Of a stretch of 64,000 nt of DNA, positions 16,609 to 27,946 are shown one piece after another (the stretch's first letter is position 1; each line of letters begins with the position of its first letter). The translations under genes were made by a program, and so were the position numbers. This stretch comes from Mycolicibacterium chitae (GTDB lineage: Bacteria > Actinomycetota > Actinomycetes > Mycobacteriales > Mycobacteriaceae), in contig NZ_LR134355.1 of NCBI RefSeq assembly GCF_900637205.1, positions 2,356,001 to 2,420,000 of the forward strand, written 5' to 3'. Under the pieces are notes generated by a model. The model was not told where the DNA came from and searched no databases. It saw only the letters and a program-made list of their open reading frames with translations.

Positions 16609-18555
16609 TCAGGACACCGGCGCCGCCGGGTCCTCGATCCGGCCCAGCCGCCACGCGCCGCCGCCGAGCAACTCCAGGCGCTGCTCGTGGTGCTGGGCGA
16701 CGGTGGCCCGGTGCGCGACGCTGATCAGCACGGTGTCGGGCAGCTCGTCGCGCACCAGTTGGTAGAGCATGAACTCCAGCCCCTCGTCGAGCGCCGAGCT
16801 GGCCTCGTCCAGGAACACCGCCTTCGGCCTGGTCAGCAGGATCCGGGCGAACGCGACCCGCTGCTGCTCGCCGGGCGAGAGCACCTTGGCCCAGTCGTGC
16901 ACCTCGTCGAGGCGGTCGGCCAGCTGCGGCAGCGCGACCCGGCCCAGCACCGCGCGCAGTTTCTCGTCCGGAATCTCGCCGGGGCCGCTGGGGTAGGACA
17001 CCACCCCGCGCAGATCGCCCAGCGGCACATACGGCAGCTGCGACAGGAACATGGTCTCGTTGGTTCCCGACGGGCAGCGCAGCGTGCCGGTGGTGTACGG
17101 CCACAGCTGCGCGAGGCTGCGCAGCAGGGTGGTCTTCCCGGTGCCGGACTTGCCGCTGACGATCAGGGTGTCGCCGACGTCCAGGCGCAGGTCCACCGGG
17201 TCGATCAGCTGCTTGCCATCGGGCGTGCGGACCTCGACCTCGTCGAGTTCGACGAGGGCCGCCGCGCTGGGCTCCACGGTCAACGACGGCAGCGCCCGGC
17301 CCTGCTCGTTGGACACCACCAGGCCGTGCAGTCGGATGATCGCCGCCTGCCAGCCGGCGAAGCTGTCGTAGGAGTTCCGGAAGAACGACAACCCGTTCTG
17401 GATCTCGCTGAAGGCCGTCGCGCTCTGCGTCACGTCGCCGAACCGGATCTCGCCGGCGAACAGCCGCGGGGCCTGCAGCAGCCAGGGCAGCGGGACGATG
17501 ATCTGGCTGATGGACAGGTTCCAGCCCAGAAAGCCCATGTTCCGGTTGATGTAGCGCTTGTAGTTGTCCACCACGGGTTCGAACCGCCGGCTCAGTTGCA
17601 GCTTCTCGGCGAGTTCGCCGCGGTAGAAGGCCACCGACTCGGCGGCGTCGCGCAGGCGCACCAGCGCGTACCGGAAGGCGGCGTTGAACTTCTCGTTGTT
17701 GAAGCTCAGCAGGATCAGCGGGCGGCCGATCCAGAACGCGATCACCGTCGCGATGAACACATACAGCAGGCCCACCCAGAACATCGCCCGCGGCATGGTG
17801 ATGCCCAGGAACGTCAACTCGCCCGAGAGGTTCCACAGGATCGCGGTGAACGAGATGACCGACATGATCGAGGACACCGCGCCGAACAGCAGCGTGCTGG
17901 TGCTCAGGTTGGTGGGCACGTTGGGCAGCGGTCCGACGCCGGCGGTGAAGATGTCGATGTCGGCCTGGATGCGCTGATCTGGGTTGTCGATCGTGTCGTC
18001 GATGAACCGCGTCCGGTAGTAGGCGCGGTGATCGAGCCAGTCCTCGGTCAGGCGGTCGGTCAACCAGGCCCGCCAGGTCAGCATGAACCGCTGGGTCATG
18101 AACAGGTCCAGCATGATCCGGGCCACGTGCAGCGTGGCCAGCAGCGCGAACATCCACAACGCGGCCCAAAAGCCGCTGACACCAGACTGTTCCACCGCCT
18201 CGTCGCCGGCGGCCATGCCCTGCACCGCGATCTGGACGGCCGAGTACATGTCGTTGCCCTGGAAGCTGAACAACACCGACAACCGCACCCCGGCGGTGAC
18301 CGACAGCAGCAACGCCGCCAGCCACAGCCACACCAGCACGCTCCCCGGGCCGGTGAAGTAGTCGCTGGTGATCCGCCAGAACTGCCGGCCCCACCGGGTG
18401 AACTTGACGATCAGGAACACGAACGCGAAGGTGCACGCGGCCGCAATCGCCCAGCCCTTCGCAATCCACATCAACGACGTGACGAGTTCCTGCCCCCAGT
18501 TCAGGCTGGGGGAGAACGGTTCCAACGCGTTCACCAGCGACGTCTCCTGCCTCAT
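16609..18555 (-). CDS. bacA: SbmA/BacA-like ABC transporter, membrane-ATPase fusion (Rv1819c homologue)
   Basis: A 648-residue half-transporter: a six-helix membrane domain (about 20-340) of the SbmA/BacA/ABCD family, then an ATPase domain with Walker [10 protein letters not shown], signature LSPGEQQRV and Walker [14 protein letters not shown]. The M. tuberculosis homologue works as a homodimer and is a broad importer of hydrophilic compounds, including vitamin B12, bleomycin and antimicrobial peptides, through a large water-filled cavity. The start is ATG 18555. It is divergent from the ilvG-like gene, with a 104-bp shared promoter region. Confidence 0.95.
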   Translation of the reverse strand: MRQETSLVNALEPFSPSLNWGQELVTSLMWIAKGWAIAAACTFAFVFLIVKFTRWGRQFWRITSDYFTGPGSVLVWLWLAALLLSVTAGVRLSVLFSFQGNDMYSAVQIAVQGMAAGDEAVEQSGVSGFWAALWMFALLATLHVARIMLDLFMTQRFMLTWRAWLTDRLTEDWLDHRAYYRTRFIDDTIDNPDQRIQADIDIFTAGVGPLPNVPTNLSTSTLLFGAVSSIMSVISFTAILWNLSGELTFLGITMPRAMFWVGLLYVFIATVIAFWIGRPLILLSFNNEKFNAAFRYALVRLRDAAESVAFYRGELAEKLQLSRRFEPVVDNYKRYINRNMGFLGWNLSISQIIVPLPWLLQAPRLFAGEIRFGDVTQSATAFSEIQNGLSFFRNSYDSFAGWQAAIIRLHGLVVSNEQGRALPSLTVEPSAAALVELDEVEVRTPDGKQLIDPVDLRLDVGDTLIVSGKSGTGKTTLLRSLAQLWPYTTGTLRCPSGTNETMFLSQLPYVPLGDLRGVVSYPSGPGEIPDEKLRAVLGRVALPQLADRLDEVHDWAKVLSPGEQQRVAFARILLTRPKAVFLDEASSALDEGLEFMLYQLVRDELPDTVLISVAHRATVAQHHEQRLELLGGGAWRLGRIEDPAAPVS

Positions 18556-18659
18556 CCACCCCGACGACGCCTGCCGCCGCGAAATCTCTGCGGCGAAGCT
18601 ACCGCAGCAACGTCCCCGCGGCGACGCCGCGCGCCGAAACGGGTGATTAGGCTGCCGCC

Positions 18660-20300
18660 ATGAGCACCGACGCTCCCGCGAATCCCGTGCACGCCGGTCA
18701 ACTGATCGCCCGACGGCTGCGGGCCAACGGCATCGACACCATGTTCACGCTGTCCGGCGGACACCTGTTCTCCCTCTACGACGGCTGCCGCAGCGAAGGC
18801 GTGCGGCTGATCGACACCCGCCACGAGCAGACCGCGGCATTCGCCGCCGAGGGCTGGGCCAAGGTCACCCGGGTGCCAGGGGTCGCGGCGCTGACCGCGG
18901 GACCGGGCGTCACCAACGGGATGAGCGCGATCGGCGCCGCCCAACAGAATCAGTCGCCCATGCTGGTGCTCGGCGGGCGCGCCCCCGCGGCACGCTGGGG
19001 CATGGGCTCGCTGCAGGAGATCGACCACGTCCCGTTCGTCGCGCCGCTGACCCGTTATGCCGCAACGGCTCCCGCGCCCGACGCGGTGGCCGCGATGGTC
19101 GACGAGGCCCTGTTGGCGACGGTGTCGGCGCCGTCGGGAGTGGCCTTCATCGACTTCCCGATGGACGTCGTGTTCGGCACCGCCGCCGATGCCGGCGGTC
19201 CGGGGGCGCTGACCGTGGCCCGCGCCCCGGCCACGGCCGAGCCCGATCAGCTGCAGCGCGCCGTCGACCTGCTGGCCGCCGCGCGGCGACCGGTCATCAT
19301 GGCCGGCACGAACGTGTGGTGGGGCCGGGCCGAGGAGCAACTGCTGGCGCTGGCGCAGTCGCGGCGGATCCCGGTGCTGATGAACGGGATGGCCCGCGGC
19401 GCGGTGCCGGCCGACCACGAGCTGGCGTTCTCCCGGGCCCGCGCCGAGGCGCTGCGCGGCGCCGACGTCGCCGTGGTGGTCGGGGTCCCGATGGACTTCC
19501 GGCTGGGATTCGGCGCGGTGTTCGGCCCCGAGACCGCGCTGATCGTCGCCGACCGGGTGCGGCCCGAGCGCGCGCATCCCCGCGAGGTGGCCGCCGAACT
19601 CTACGGCGACCTGCCGAGGATCCTGGCCGCCCTGGGCTCCGGGGGCGGCGGCGACCACGAGGAGTGGATCGGCGCGCTGCGCGAGGCCGAGACCACCGTC
19701 CGCGCCGGCGAGACCGCCGAGTTGGCCGACGACCGGGCCCCGCTGCACCCCATGCGGGTCTACGCCGAGCTGCGCCCGATGCTGGACCGCGACGCCATCG
19801 TCGTCATCGACGCCGGCGACTTCGGCTCGTACGCCGGGCGTGTCATCGACAGCTACGTGCCGGGTGCCTGGCTCGACAGCGGGCCGTTCGGCTGTCTGGG
19901 GTCGGGACCGGGTTACGCGCTGGCCGCCAAGCTGGCCCGCCCGGAACGGCAGGTGGTGCTGCTGCAGGGCGACGGCGCCTTCGGCTTCTCCGGGATGGAG
20001 TGGGACACGTTGGTGCGCCACGGTGTCCAGGTGGTCTCGGTGATCGGCAACAACGGCATCTGGGCGCTGGAGAAGCACCCGATGGAAATGCTGTACGGCT
20101 ACTCGGTGGTCGCCGACCTGCGCCCGGGCACCCGCTACGACCAGGTGGCGGCCGCCCTCGGCGGACACGGCGAGCTGGTGTCGGCGCCCGCGGAACTGCG
20201 CCCCGCGCTGCGCCGGGCCTTCGAGTCCGGGCTGCCCGCCGTCGTCAACACGTTGACCGATCCCACGGTGGCCTACCCGCGCCGCTCCAACCTGGCCTGA
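18660..20300 (+). CDS. ilvG: Thiamine-diphosphate enzyme, acetolactate-synthase-like (Rv1820/IlvG)
   Basis: A 546-residue ThDP-dependent enzyme with the three-domain AHAS layout: a PYR domain with the catalytic Glu in [17 protein letters not shown], a central FAD-like domain, and a PP domain with the Mg-ThDP motif [14 protein letters not shown] ending in GNNGIW. It is annotated as acetolactate synthase IlvG in mycobacteria, but several residues differ from true AHAS and no regulatory subunit lies nearby, so an oxalyl-CoA- or benzoylformate-type role is possible. The start is ATG 18660. It is followed 50 bp later by secA2 on the same strand. Confidence 0.85.
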   Translation: MSTDAPANPVHAGQLIARRLRANGIDTMFTLSGGHLFSLYDGCRSEGVRLIDTRHEQTAAFAAEGWAKVTRVPGVAALTAGPGVTNGMSAIGAAQQNQSPMLVLGGRAPAARWGMGSLQEIDHVPFVAPLTRYAATAPAPDAVAAMVDEALLATVSAPSGVAFIDFPMDVVFGTAADAGGPGALTVARAPATAEPDQLQRAVDLLAAARRPVIMAGTNVWWGRAEEQLLALAQSRRIPVLMNGMARGAVPADHELAFSRARAEALRGADVAVVVGVPMDFRLGFGAVFGPETALIVADRVRPERAHPREVAAELYGDLPRILAALGSGGGGDHEEWIGALREAETTVRAGETAELADDRAPLHPMRVYAELRPMLDRDAIVVIDAGDFGSYAGRVIDSYVPGAWLDSGPFGCLGSGPGYALAAKLARPERQVVLLQGDGAFGFSGMEWDTLVRHGVQVVSVIGNNGIWALEKHPMEMLYGYSVVADLRPGTRYDQVAAALGGHGELVSAPAELRPALRRAFESGLPAVVNTLTDPTVAYPRRSNLA

Positions 20301-20350
20301 CCGGCGGACCAGCGGGCCGCAGCCGCGGCGCGCCCGCGTACCGTGAACCT

Positions 20351-22705
20351 GTGGCACGCACCTCCAAGACTGAAACAAGAGCCGGCGCCAAGACCGGCGG
20401 ACGCCTGAGCGGTCGCTTCTGGAAGCTCCTGGGCGCGAGTTCGGAGAAGATCCAGGTCCGTTCGATGAACGAGGTCAACGCCTCGGCCGAGTTCGACGCC
20501 AAGGCCGCCGGCCTCGACGACGAGCAGCTGCGCAAGGCCGCCCAGCTGCTGGCCCTCGGCGATCTGGCCGAGTCGTCGGACATCCCGCAGTTCCTGGCCA
20601 TCGCCCGGGAGGCCGCCGAGCGGGCCACCGGGCTGCGGCCCTTCGATGTGCAGCTGCAGGGCGCCCTGCGGATGCTGGCCGGCGACGTCGTCGAGATGGC
20701 CACCGGTGAGGGCAAGACCCTGGCCGGCGCGATCGCCGCGGCCGGCTACGCGCTGGCCGGCCGGCACGTGCACGTCATCTCGGTCAACGACTACCTGGCC
20801 CGCCGCGACGCCGAATGGATGGGCCCGCTGCTCGAGGCCATGGGACTCACCGTCGGCTGGCTCACCGAGAACTCCACGGCCGAGGAGCGCCGCGCCGCCT
20901 ACGCCTGCGACGTCACCTACGCCTCGGTCAACGAGATCGGCTTCGACGTGCTGCGCGATCAGCTGGTCACCGACGTCGCCGATCTGGTGTCGCCCAAGCC
21001 CGACGTCGCGCTGATCGACGAGGCCGACTCGGTCCTCGTCGACGAGGCGCTGGTGCCGCTGGTGCTGGCCGGCACCACCCACCGCGAGACCCCGCGCCTC
21101 GAGATCGTCGAGTTGGTCGGCTCGCTGACCCCGGGGGAGGACTACGACTCCGACAGCGACCGGCGCAACATCCACCTCACCGAGGCCGGCGCCCAGAAAG
21201 TCGAGAAGGCCCTCGGCGGCATCGACCTGTACTCCGAGGAACACGTCGGCACCACGCTGACCGAGGTGAACGTCGCGCTGCACGCGCACGTGCTGCTCGA
21301 ACGCGATGTGCACTACATCATCCGCGACGGGGCGGTGCGCCTGATCAACGCCTCCCGCGGCCGCATCGCTCAGCTGCAGCGCTGGCCCGACGGCCTGCAG
21401 GCCGCCGTCGAGGCCAAGGAGGGCATCGAGACCACCGAGACCGGCGAGGTGCTCGACACCATCACCGTGCAGGCGCTGATCAACCGCTACCCGAGGGTGT
21501 GCGGGATGACCGGCACCGCGCTGGCCGCCGGCGAGCAGCTGCGGCAGTTCTACAAGCTGGGCGTGTCGCCGATCCCGCCGAACACCCCGAACATCCGCGA
21601 GGACGAGGTCGACCGGGTCTACATCACCGCCGCGGCCAAGATGGACGCGATCATCGACCACATCACCGAGGTGCACGCCACCGGGCGGCCGGTGCTGGTC
21701 GGCACCCACGACGTCGCCGAGTCCGAGGAACTGCACGAGCGGCTGGTCAAGCGCGGGGTGCCCGCGGTGGTGCTCAACGCCAAGAACGACGCCGAGGAGG
21801 CCGCGGTGATCGCCGAGGCCGGCAAGCTGAACGCCGTGACGGTGTCCACCCAGATGGCCGGGCGCGGTACCGACATCCGGCTCGGGGGCACCGACGGTCG
21901 CGAACACGACGACGAGAAGACGGTGGCCGAGCTCGGCGGCCTGCACGTCGTCGGCACCGGCCGGCACACCACCGAACGGCTCGACAATCAGCTGCGCGGC
22001 CGCGCCGGGCGCCAGGGCGATCCGGGCTCCTCGGTGTTCTTCGCCAGCTGGGAGGACGAGGTGGTGGCCAGCCACCTCGAGCCCGGCAAGCTGCCCACCG
22101 AGACCGACGACGAGGGCCGCATCACCAATGCCAAGGCCGCCTCGCTGATCGACCACGCCCAGCGGGTGGCCGAGGGCCGGCTGCTCGACGTGCACGCCAA
22201 CACCTGGCGGTACAACCAGCTGGTCGCCCAGCAGCGGGCGATCATCGTCGACCGGCGCAACACGCTGCTGTCCACGCCCACGGCCCGCGAGGAACTCAAG
22301 GAACGCGCGCCGGAGCGCTACGAGGAACTCGCCGAAGCGGTGTCCGAGGACGAACTCGAGCGGATCTGCCGGCTGATCATGCTCTACCACCTGGACCGCG
22401 GTTGGGCCGACCACCAGGCCTTCCTCGCCGACATCCGGGAGAGCATCCACCTGCGGGCGCTGGGCCGGCAGAACCCGCTCGACGAGTTCCACCGGATGGC
22501 CGTCGACGCGTTCGGATCGCTGGCCGCCGACGCCATCGAGGCCGCCCAGCAGACCTTCGAGACGGCCAACGTGCTCGAGGACGAACCGGGCCTGGACCTG
22601 TCCAAGCTCGCCCGCCCCACCTCGACGTGGACGTACATGGTGCACGACAACCCGCTCCAGGACGACACGCTGTCGGCTCTGAGCCTGCCTGGGGTGTTCC
22701 GCTGA
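20351..22705 (+). CDS. secA2: Accessory Sec translocase ATPase SecA2
   Basis: A 784-residue SecA paralogue that drives export of a small substrate set in mycobacteria. Motor motifs are [12 protein letters not shown] (Lys122 of Walker A), [13 protein letters not shown] (Walker B), [10 protein letters not shown] and [15 protein letters not shown]. It is shorter than housekeeping SecA and lacks the C-terminal linker with the zinc-binding cysteines, the hallmark of SecA2. The GTG at 20351 lacks a strong ribosome site; I choose it because it gives the family N-terminus ([20 protein letters not shown]). The downstream pgsA2 cluster follows in the same direction. Confidence 0.96.
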   Translation: MARTSKTETRAGAKTGGRLSGRFWKLLGASSEKIQVRSMNEVNASAEFDAKAAGLDDEQLRKAAQLLALGDLAESSDIPQFLAIAREAAERATGLRPFDVQLQGALRMLAGDVVEMATGEGKTLAGAIAAAGYALAGRHVHVISVNDYLARRDAEWMGPLLEAMGLTVGWLTENSTAEERRAAYACDVTYASVNEIGFDVLRDQLVTDVADLVSPKPDVALIDEADSVLVDEALVPLVLAGTTHRETPRLEIVELVGSLTPGEDYDSDSDRRNIHLTEAGAQKVEKALGGIDLYSEEHVGTTLTEVNVALHAHVLLERDVHYIIRDGAVRLINASRGRIAQLQRWPDGLQAAVEAKEGIETTETGEVLDTITVQALINRYPRVCGMTGTALAAGEQLRQFYKLGVSPIPPNTPNIREDEVDRVYITAAAKMDAIIDHITEVHATGRPVLVGTHDVAESEELHERLVKRGVPAVVLNAKNDAEEAAVIAEAGKLNAVTVSTQMAGRGTDIRLGGTDGREHDDEKTVAELGGLHVVGTGRHTTERLDNQLRGRAGRQGDPGSSVFFASWEDEVVASHLEPGKLPTETDDEGRITNAKAASLIDHAQRVAEGRLLDVHANTWRYNQLVAQQRAIIVDRRNTLLSTPTAREELKERAPERYEELAEAVSEDELERICRLIMLYHLDRGWADHQAFLADIRESIHLRALGRQNPLDEFHRMAVDAFGSLAADAIEAAQQTFETANVLEDEPGLDLSKLARPTSTWTYMVHDNPLQDDTLSALSLPGVFR

Positions 22706-22729
22706 TTGCGGCCAACTAGGTTAGGGGCC

Positions 22730-23317
22730 ATGGACGCGGGGGATGCGCGGGATCGGGTTCTGACCGTTCCCAACGTGCTCAGCGTTGTGCGCCTGGTGCT
22801 CATCGGCGTCTTCGTGTACCTGCTGCTGGGCACGCAGTCCTACGGGTGGGCCGTGGCGGTGCTGATGATCAGCGGCGCCTCGGACTGGGCCGACGGCAAG
22901 ATCGCGCGGGTGATGAACCAGTCCTCGCGGCTGGGCGAGCTGCTGGACCCCGCGGTCGACCGGCTGTACATGATCGTCATCCCGATCGTGTTCGCGGTGG
23001 CGGGCCTCATCCCGTGGTGGATCATCGTGCTGCTGCTGGCGCGCGACGGAATCCTGGCCGCGATGCTGCCGGTGCTGCGCAGTCGCGGGCTCACGGCGCT
23101 GCCGGTCACCTACATCGGCAAGGCGGCCACCTTCGCCCTGATGTCGGCGTTCCCGCTGATCCTGCTGGGTCAGTGGGATGCGTTGTGGAGCAATGTCATC
23201 GGCGCCTGCGGCTGGGGTTTCCTGATCTGGGGGATCGGGATGTACCTGTGGTCGTTCGTGCTCTACCTGATCCAGGTCGCCATGGTGGTGCGACAGCTAC
23301 CCCGGGTGCCGCGGTGA
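22730..23317 (+). CDS. pgsA2: CDP-alcohol phosphatidyltransferase PgsA2
   Basis: A 195-residue inner-membrane enzyme that swaps CMP of a CDP-diacylglycerol-type donor for an alcohol. The complete family motif DxxDGxxARx8GxxxDxxxD is present from DWADGK to DPAVDR, followed by four or five hydrophobic helices. Its alcohol acceptor is not settled: mycobacteria also have PgsA1/PgsA3. The stop overlaps the start of the DUF881 gene (GTGA), so it is translated together with the conserved DUF881-sbp-DUF881 genes. Confidence 0.92.
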   Translation: MDAGDARDRVLTVPNVLSVVRLVLIGVFVYLLLGTQSYGWAVAVLMISGASDWADGKIARVMNQSSRLGELLDPAVDRLYMIVIPIVFAVAGLIPWWIIVLLLARDGILAAMLPVLRSRGLTALPVTYIGKAATFALMSAFPLILLGQWDALWSNVIGACGWGFLIWGIGMYLWSFVLYLIQVAMVVRQLPRVPR

Positions 23318-24237
23318 CCGACCCCGAGCGCAAGCCCGCCGGCTACGCGCTCGGCGGTTACGAGCCGCGGGCGGGACTGTCGGCCGGGCAGGCCCGCGGG
23401 GTGCAGAAGCTGCCGGTGCCGTCGCTGCTGCGCTCGCTGCTGTCCGAACATCTCGACCCCGGCTACGCCGCGGCCGCGGCCGCGCGCACCGATTCCGGGC
23501 CACGCCGCCGCGGCGACTGGGCCTGGCAGGCGCTGGCGGCCCTGCTGATCGCCGCGGTGTTCGCCGCGGCGATGGCGCAGGCGCGCTCCACCGCCCCCGG
23601 CGTGTCGGCGACGCAGCGCGCGCTGGCCGAATCGGTGAAGTCGACCTCGGCGAGCGCCGATGAGCTCACCACCCGGCGCAACGCCCTGGTGGCCGAGGTG
23701 GACGAGGTCGCCCGCCGGCAGCTGGCCGACGACGCCGAGGGCAATCAGCTGCTCGACCAGCTCGACACCCTCGGCCTGGCGGCGGCCGGTTCGGCGGTCA
23801 TCGGCCCCGGGCTGACCATCACCGTGACCGACCCGGGGGCCGCGCGCGACCTCACCGACGTCTCCAAGCAGCGGCTGCCGGGAAGTCAGCAGGTGATCCT
23901 GGACCGCGACCTGCAGCTGACCGTCAACTCGCTGTGGGGCAGTGGCGCAGAGGCGATTTCGGTCGGCGGGGTGCGGATCGGGCCCAACGTGACCATCCGG
24001 CAGGCCGGCGGCGCGATCCTGGTGGACAACCGCCCCATCACCAGCCCGTACGAGATCCTGGCGATCGGCCCGCCGAACACCATGGCCGAGAACTTCGACC
24101 GCAGTACGGGGTTGCGGCGGCTACGGCTGCTGGAAACCTCCTATGGTGTCGGCGTGACCGTGAGCGCCGGCGAGGGGCTGGCCATCCCGGCCGGCACCGT
24201 GCGGGAGGTCACCTTCGCGAGGACCGAGCCGCGGTGA
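23314..24237 (+). CDS. DUF881 membrane protein 1 (Rv1823 homologue)
   Basis: A 307-residue protein with a cytoplasmic N-terminus of about 75 residues, one transmembrane helix ([20 protein letters not shown]), a coiled region (about 105-145) and the DUF881 fold outside the cell, with [10 protein letters not shown] and [29 protein letters not shown]881 proteins accompany the small basic protein Sbp in many Gram-positive bacteria, where the counterpart YlxW-sbp genes lie near cell-division genes. No enzymatic residues are seen; a scaffolding role at the membrane is an inference. The start GTG 23314 overlaps the pgsA2 stop. Confidence 0.88.
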   Translation: MTDPERKPAGYALGGYEPRAGLSAGQARGVQKLPVPSLLRSLLSEHLDPGYAAAAAARTDSGPRRRGDWAWQALAALLIAAVFAAAMAQARSTAPGVSATQRALAESVKSTSASADELTTRRNALVAEVDEVARRQLADDAEGNQLLDQLDTLGLAAAGSAVIGPGLTITVTDPGAARDLTDVSKQRLPGSQQVILDRDLQLTVNSLWGSGAEAISVGGVRIGPNVTIRQAGGAILVDNRPITSPYEILAIGPPNTMAENFDRSTGLRRLRLLETSYGVGVTVSAGEGLAIPAGTVREVTFARTEPR

Positions 24238-24271
24238 CCGGAAACGCACGGACGACGAAGGGGGACCGGAA

Positions 24272-24604
24272 TTGATCGGCATCGCCGCGCTGGTGGTCGG
24301 CATCGTGCTCGGGTTGGTGTTCCAGCCCAGCGTCCCGGAGGTCGTCGAGCCGTACCTGCCGATCGCCGTGGTCGCGGCCCTCGACGCGGTCTTCGGGGGT
24401 CTGCGCGCGTACCTGGAGCGGATCTTCGACGCCAAGGTGTTCGTGATCTCGTTCGTGTTCAACGTGCTGGTGGCCGCGCTGATCGTCTACCTCGGTGACC
24501 AACTCGGCGTCGGCACGCAGCTGTCCACCGCGATCATCGTGGTGCTCGGTATCCGCATCTTCGGCAACGCCGCCGCGCTGCGGCGCCGGCTGTTCGGGGC
24601 CTGA
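24272..24604 (+). CDS. sbp: Small basic protein Sbp (DUF1290, Rv1824 homologue)
   Basis: A 110-residue integral membrane protein with three hydrophobic segments and the DUF1290 core VAALDAVFGGLRAYLERIFDAKVFVISF. It is always found between DUF881 genes in actinobacteria. The function is unknown; in Bacillus it is encoded next to the division cluster. The start is TTG 24272, behind GAAGGGGG at 24257-24264. It lies 34 nt after the first DUF881 gene and 10 nt before the second, so all three are one unit. Confidence 0.88.
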   Translation: MIGIAALVVGIVLGLVFQPSVPEVVEPYLPIAVVAALDAVFGGLRAYLERIFDAKVFVISFVFNVLVAALIVYLGDQLGVGTQLSTAIIVVLGIRIFGNAAALRRRLFGA

Positions 24605-24614
24605 GGGGGCCGCC

Positions 24615-25370
24615 ATGAACCAGCCCGACCCCGAGCCGCACGGCCGCCACGAGTTGCCCGAAGAGCCTGCGGCGCGGTCGCGTTCGGAGCGGCTGTTCGT
24701 GGTGCTCGCGGTGGCGCTGTGTGTGGCGCTCGGCGCCGCCATCGTCACCCAGGTCCGCCAGACCGACAGCGGCGACGCGCTGGAGTCGGCGCGCCCGGCC
24801 GATCTGGTGGTGCTGCTGGATTCGCTGCAGCAGCGCGAGGCCGCGCTGAACACCGAAGTCGTTGAGCTGCAGCGCACTCTGTCCTCGCTGGAGGCCTCCG
24901 GCTCCTCCGATCAGGCCGCCATCGACAACGCGCGCGCCCGGCTGGCCGCGCTGTCGATCCTGGTGGGAAGTGTGGCCGCCACGGGCCCCGGGGTGACCGT
25001 CGTCATCGAGGACCCGGCCCGCGGCGTCGCCCCGGAGACGCTGCTCGACGTCATCAACGAGTTGCGCGCCGCCGGCGCCGAGGCCATCCAGATCAACGCG
25101 GCCGACCGCAGCGTGCGGGTCGGCGTCGACACCTGGGTCACCGGCCCCCCGGCCGAACTGCTGATCGACGGCGTGGTCCTGACGCCGCCGTATTCGGTTC
25201 TGGCCATTGGGGATCCGCCGACGCTGGCCGCGGCGATGAACATTCCTGGCGGCGCCGTCGACAGCGTGGAGCGGGTGGGCGGCTCGATGGAGCTGACCCA
25301 GTCCGAGCGCGTCGACGTGACCACCTTGCGGCAACCGAAACCCCGCCAATACGCTCAGCCCGTCAAGTAA
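24615..25370 (+). CDS. DUF881 membrane protein 2 (Rv1825 homologue)
   Basis: A 251-residue paralogue of the first DUF881 protein. It has an N-terminal cytoplasmic stretch of about 28 residues, one transmembrane helix (LFVVLAVALCVALGAAIV), a coiled-coil (about 55-110, QQREAALNTEVVELQ) and the DUF881 domain (GVTVVIEDPARG; ELRAAGAEAIQINA). The matching topologies of the two paralogues suggest they form a hetero-oligomer with Sbp between them. The start is ATG 24615. The next gene, gcvH, begins 48 nt downstream. Confidence 0.88.
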   Translation: MNQPDPEPHGRHELPEEPAARSRSERLFVVLAVALCVALGAAIVTQVRQTDSGDALESARPADLVVLLDSLQQREAALNTEVVELQRTLSSLEASGSSDQAAIDNARARLAALSILVGSVAATGPGVTVVIEDPARGVAPETLLDVINELRAAGAEAIQINAADRSVRVGVDTWVTGPPAELLIDGVVLTPPYSVLAIGDPPTLAAAMNIPGGAVDSVERVGGSMELTQSERVDVTTLRQPKPRQYAQPVK

Positions 25371-25418
25371 GAACCCGTGCGATCCCGCCCGGGGCAGCCA
25401 AAGGAATCGAGGAACGCT

Positions 25419-25814
25419 GTGAGCGAGGTCCCGTCAGATCTGCAATACACCGCGGAGCACGAGTGGGTTCGCCGCACCGGCACCGACACCGTCCGCGTCG
25501 GCATCACCGATTACGCGCAGTCGGCGCTGGGCGACGTGGTCTTCGTGCAACTGCCGGAGGTCGACACGGCGCTGAGCGCCGGGGATTCCTTCGGCGAGGT
25601 GGAGTCCACCAAGTCGGTGTCGGATCTCTACGCGCCGCTGTCGGCGAAAGTGATTGCCGTCAACGGCGATCTGGAGGCCAGCCCGGACCTGGTGAACTCC
25701 GATCCGTACGGCGCCGGTTGGCTGCTGGACCTGCAGGTCGAGGAGGGCGCACTGGACGCCGGCCTGGCCGGATTGCTCGACGCCGACGGCTACCGCGCCA
25801 CGCTGACCGAATGA
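25419..25814 (+). CDS. gcvH: Glycine cleavage system H protein
   Basis: A 131-residue lipoyl carrier that shuttles the aminomethyl group between the P, T and L proteins of glycine cleavage. The lipoylated Lys65 is in [13 protein letters not shown], and the opening YTAEHEWV and [13 protein letters not shown] are typical. The start is GTG 25419 with GAGGA at 25409-25413. It lies apart from gcvB (3 kb downstream), and no gcvT is in the window. The glycine riboswitch is before gcvB, not here, so glycine-linked control of gcvH is not evident. Confidence 0.95.
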   Translation: MSEVPSDLQYTAEHEWVRRTGTDTVRVGITDYAQSALGDVVFVQLPEVDTALSAGDSFGEVESTKSVSDLYAPLSAKVIAVNGDLEASPDLVNSDPYGAGWLLDLQVEEGALDAGLAGLLDADGYRATLTE

Positions 25815-25959
25815 GGAGTTGTTAGGGTTCTGGCCACCACCCTTTCTGTCCGTGCCGGGTACATCGGTGCCCACCGCGCGGTAACGTCGTGTTCGCGACG
25901 GTTAAGGTGGGCGAGTTTCACCGGCGATAGCGCCACAAGCAGCCTGTAAGGAGCAGCGT

Positions 25960-26439
25960 GTGACGGAAAAGGACAGCAGTTCGGGAGCGGATCAGTCGCC
26001 TGACGACCTGACCGTGGAAACCACTTCGGTGTTCCGGGCGGATTTCCTCAACGAACTGGACGCCCCGGCCGCCGGCGGCGGCGAAGGAGCAGTCTCCGGG
26101 GTCGAGGGCCTACCGGTCGGCTCGGCGCTGCTGGTCGTCAAGCGCGGACCCAACGCAGGATCGCGGTTCCTGCTCGATCAGCCGACCACCTCGGCCGGCC
26201 GGCACCCCGACAGTGACATCTTTCTCGACGACGTCACCGTCAGCCGCCGGCACGCCGAGTTCCGGCTCGAGACCAGCGAGTTCCAGGTGGTCGACGTGGG
26301 CAGCCTCAACGGCACCTACGTCAACCGGGAACCCGTCGACTCGGCGGTGCTCGCCAACGGCGACGAGGTCCAGATCGGCAAGTTCCGGCTGGTGTTCCTG
26401 ACCGGCCCGAAGAACGGCGACGGGGGATCCGAGGGCTAG
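25960..26439 (+). CDS. garA: FHA-domain metabolic regulator GarA
   Basis: A 159-residue cytosolic switch protein. The N-terminal phosphorylation motif ETTS places Thr21 and Thr22 exactly as in M. tuberculosis GarA, where PknB and PknG modify them. The FHA domain (about 55-150) has [16 protein letters not shown] and [10 protein letters not shown] for phosphothreonine binding. Unphosphorylated GarA inhibits 2-oxoglutarate dehydrogenase and NAD-glutamate dehydrogenase and activates glutamate synthase; phosphorylation makes the FHA domain bind its own tail and releases them. The start is GTG 25960 with AAGGAG at 25948-25953. Confidence 0.97.
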   Translation: MTEKDSSSGADQSPDDLTVETTSVFRADFLNELDAPAAGGGEGAVSGVEGLPVGSALLVVKRGPNAGSRFLLDQPTTSAGRHPDSDIFLDDVTVSRRHAEFRLETSEFQVVDVGSLNGTYVNREPVDSAVLANGDEVQIGKFRLVFLTGPKNGDGGSEG

Positions 26440-27182
26440 TGACCGCACCCGATACTCCCGCGTACGCCGGGATGTCGATCGGAGCGGTTCTGGACCTGCT
26501 ACGACCCGATTTCCCGGATGTCACCATCTCCAAGATTCGGTTCTTGGAGGCAGAGGGGCTCGTCACGCCGCAGCGCTCGGCGTCGGGGTATCGGAGATTC
26601 ACGGCCTACGACTGTGCCCGGCTGCGGTTCATCCTGACCGCCCAGCGCGATCAGTACCTGCCGCTGAAGGTGATCAAGGCCCAGCTCGACGCGCAGCCGG
26701 ACGGAGAACTGCCGCAGGCGGCGTCGCCGTACGGCGTCCCGACGCTGGTCTCGACCGACGACGGCGAGCGGTTGCCGGCCTCGGCCATGGGCCCGGTGCG
26801 GGTCCGGCTCAGCCGGGAGGACGTGCTGGAACAGAGCGGCGCGGACACCGCGGCCGGCGAGGAACTGCTGGGCGCGTTGCTCAAGGCCGGGATCATCACC
26901 ACCGGACCCGGTGGGTTCTTCGACGAACACGCGGTCGTGATCCTGCAGTGCGCCCGCGCCCTGGCCGACTACGGCGTGGAACCGCGGCATCTGCGCGCGT
27001 TCCGGTCGGCCGCCGACCGGCAGTCCGATCTGATCGCCCAGATCGCCGGCCCGCTGGTCAAAGCAGACAAGGCCGGTGCCCGCGACCGCGCCGACGATCT
27101 GGCGCGTGAGGTCGCCGCACTGGCGATCACCTTGCACACGTCGTTGATCAAGTCGGCGGTACGCGACGTTCTGCATCGGTGA
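26439..27182 (+). CDS. MerR-family regulator (Rv1828 homologue)
   Basis: A 247-residue transcription factor. The N-terminal winged helix-turn-helix (about 12-80) carries [40 protein letters not shown], and a longer C-terminal part (about 130-240) is all helix, without the cysteines of metal-sensing MerR. The M. tuberculosis counterpart has been crystallised and its effector is unknown. The start GTG 26439 overlaps the stop of garA by one base, so it is cotranslated with garA. A link to growth control with GarA is an inference. Confidence 0.92.
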   Translation: MTAPDTPAYAGMSIGAVLDLLRPDFPDVTISKIRFLEAEGLVTPQRSASGYRRFTAYDCARLRFILTAQRDQYLPLKVIKAQLDAQPDGELPQAASPYGVPTLVSTDDGERLPASAMGPVRVRLSREDVLEQSGADTAAGEELLGALLKAGIITTGPGGFFDEHAVVILQCARALADYGVEPRHLRAFRSAADRQSDLIAQIAGPLVKADKAGARDRADDLAREVAALAITLHTSLIKSAVRDVLHR

Positions 27183-27231
27183 GGACTACAGTTGGCCGTG
27201 GAGCTCACGGGCATGCGGAGGGCAGACACTG

Positions 27232-27726
27232 ATGGGTGAAGTTCGTGTGGTTGGCATACGCGTAGAGCAGCCGCAGAATCAGCCGGTATTGCTCCTGCGC
27301 GAGACGAACGGCGATCGCTATCTGCCCATCTGGATCGGCCAGCCGGAGGCCGCCGCCATTGCGCTCGAACAGCAGGGTGTCGAACCGGCCCGGCCGCTGA
27401 CCCATGACTTGATCAAGGATCTCATTGGTGCCCTTGGTCATTCACTCAAGGAAGTCCGCATCGTCGACCTGCAGGAAGGCACGTTCTACGCCGACCTGGT
27501 CTTCGACCGCGACATCCGGGTCTCCGCGCGTCCCTCGGATTCGGTGGCGATCGCGTTGCGGGTGGGCGTGCCGATCTTCGTCGAGGAGGCGGTGCTCGCC
27601 GAGGCCGGGCTGTTGATCCCCGACGAGTCCGACGAGGAGTCCGAGGGCGGGGTCCGCGAGGACGAGGTGGAGAAGTTCAAGGAGTTTCTCGACAGCGTCT
27701 CGCCGGACGATTTCAAGGCCACCTGA
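27232..27726 (+). CDS. Bifunctional nuclease family protein (DUF151, Rv1829 homologue)
   Basis: A 164-residue protein of the bifunctional-nuclease family (DUF151), with the typical LPIWIGQPEAAAIALEQQ core, RPLTHDLIKDLI and the SVAIALRVGVPIFVEEAVL segment, then an acidic C-terminal tail. Plant relatives have DNase/RNase activity; in mycobacteria the role is not established. The start is ATG 27232. It lies between two MerR genes, a layout conserved across actinobacteria. Confidence 0.9.
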   Translation: MGEVRVVGIRVEQPQNQPVLLLRETNGDRYLPIWIGQPEAAAIALEQQGVEPARPLTHDLIKDLIGALGHSLKEVRIVDLQEGTFYADLVFDRDIRVSARPSDSVAIALRVGVPIFVEEAVLAEAGLLIPDESDEESEGGVREDEVEKFKEFLDSVSPDDFKAT

Positions 27727-27946
27727 GCCGGTCGGGCCGCGGCGTGGCCCGGGGCGGGCGCTATGTCACGGAAGCGTCTCAACTGGGGTTCTGTGGTTCG
27801 ACACGCCCGGCGGATGGGTGGGCCATGGCCGACGAGCGGCCATACTTGCACCGACGCACAGGAGCCCCGAGTCGACTCAGGTCGGCATGGGAACCGGCGG
27901 ATGAGCGTATGCTCTTCAGGAGCCTATTCGGCGAGAGGAAGCACGG

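Noticed and set aside
22716-22734. CTAGGTTAGGGGCC before pgsA2 looks like an iron box
   Set aside because: Only the left half matches the IdeR consensus (9 of the first 10 bases); the right half has none. It is better explained as the AGGGG ribosome site.
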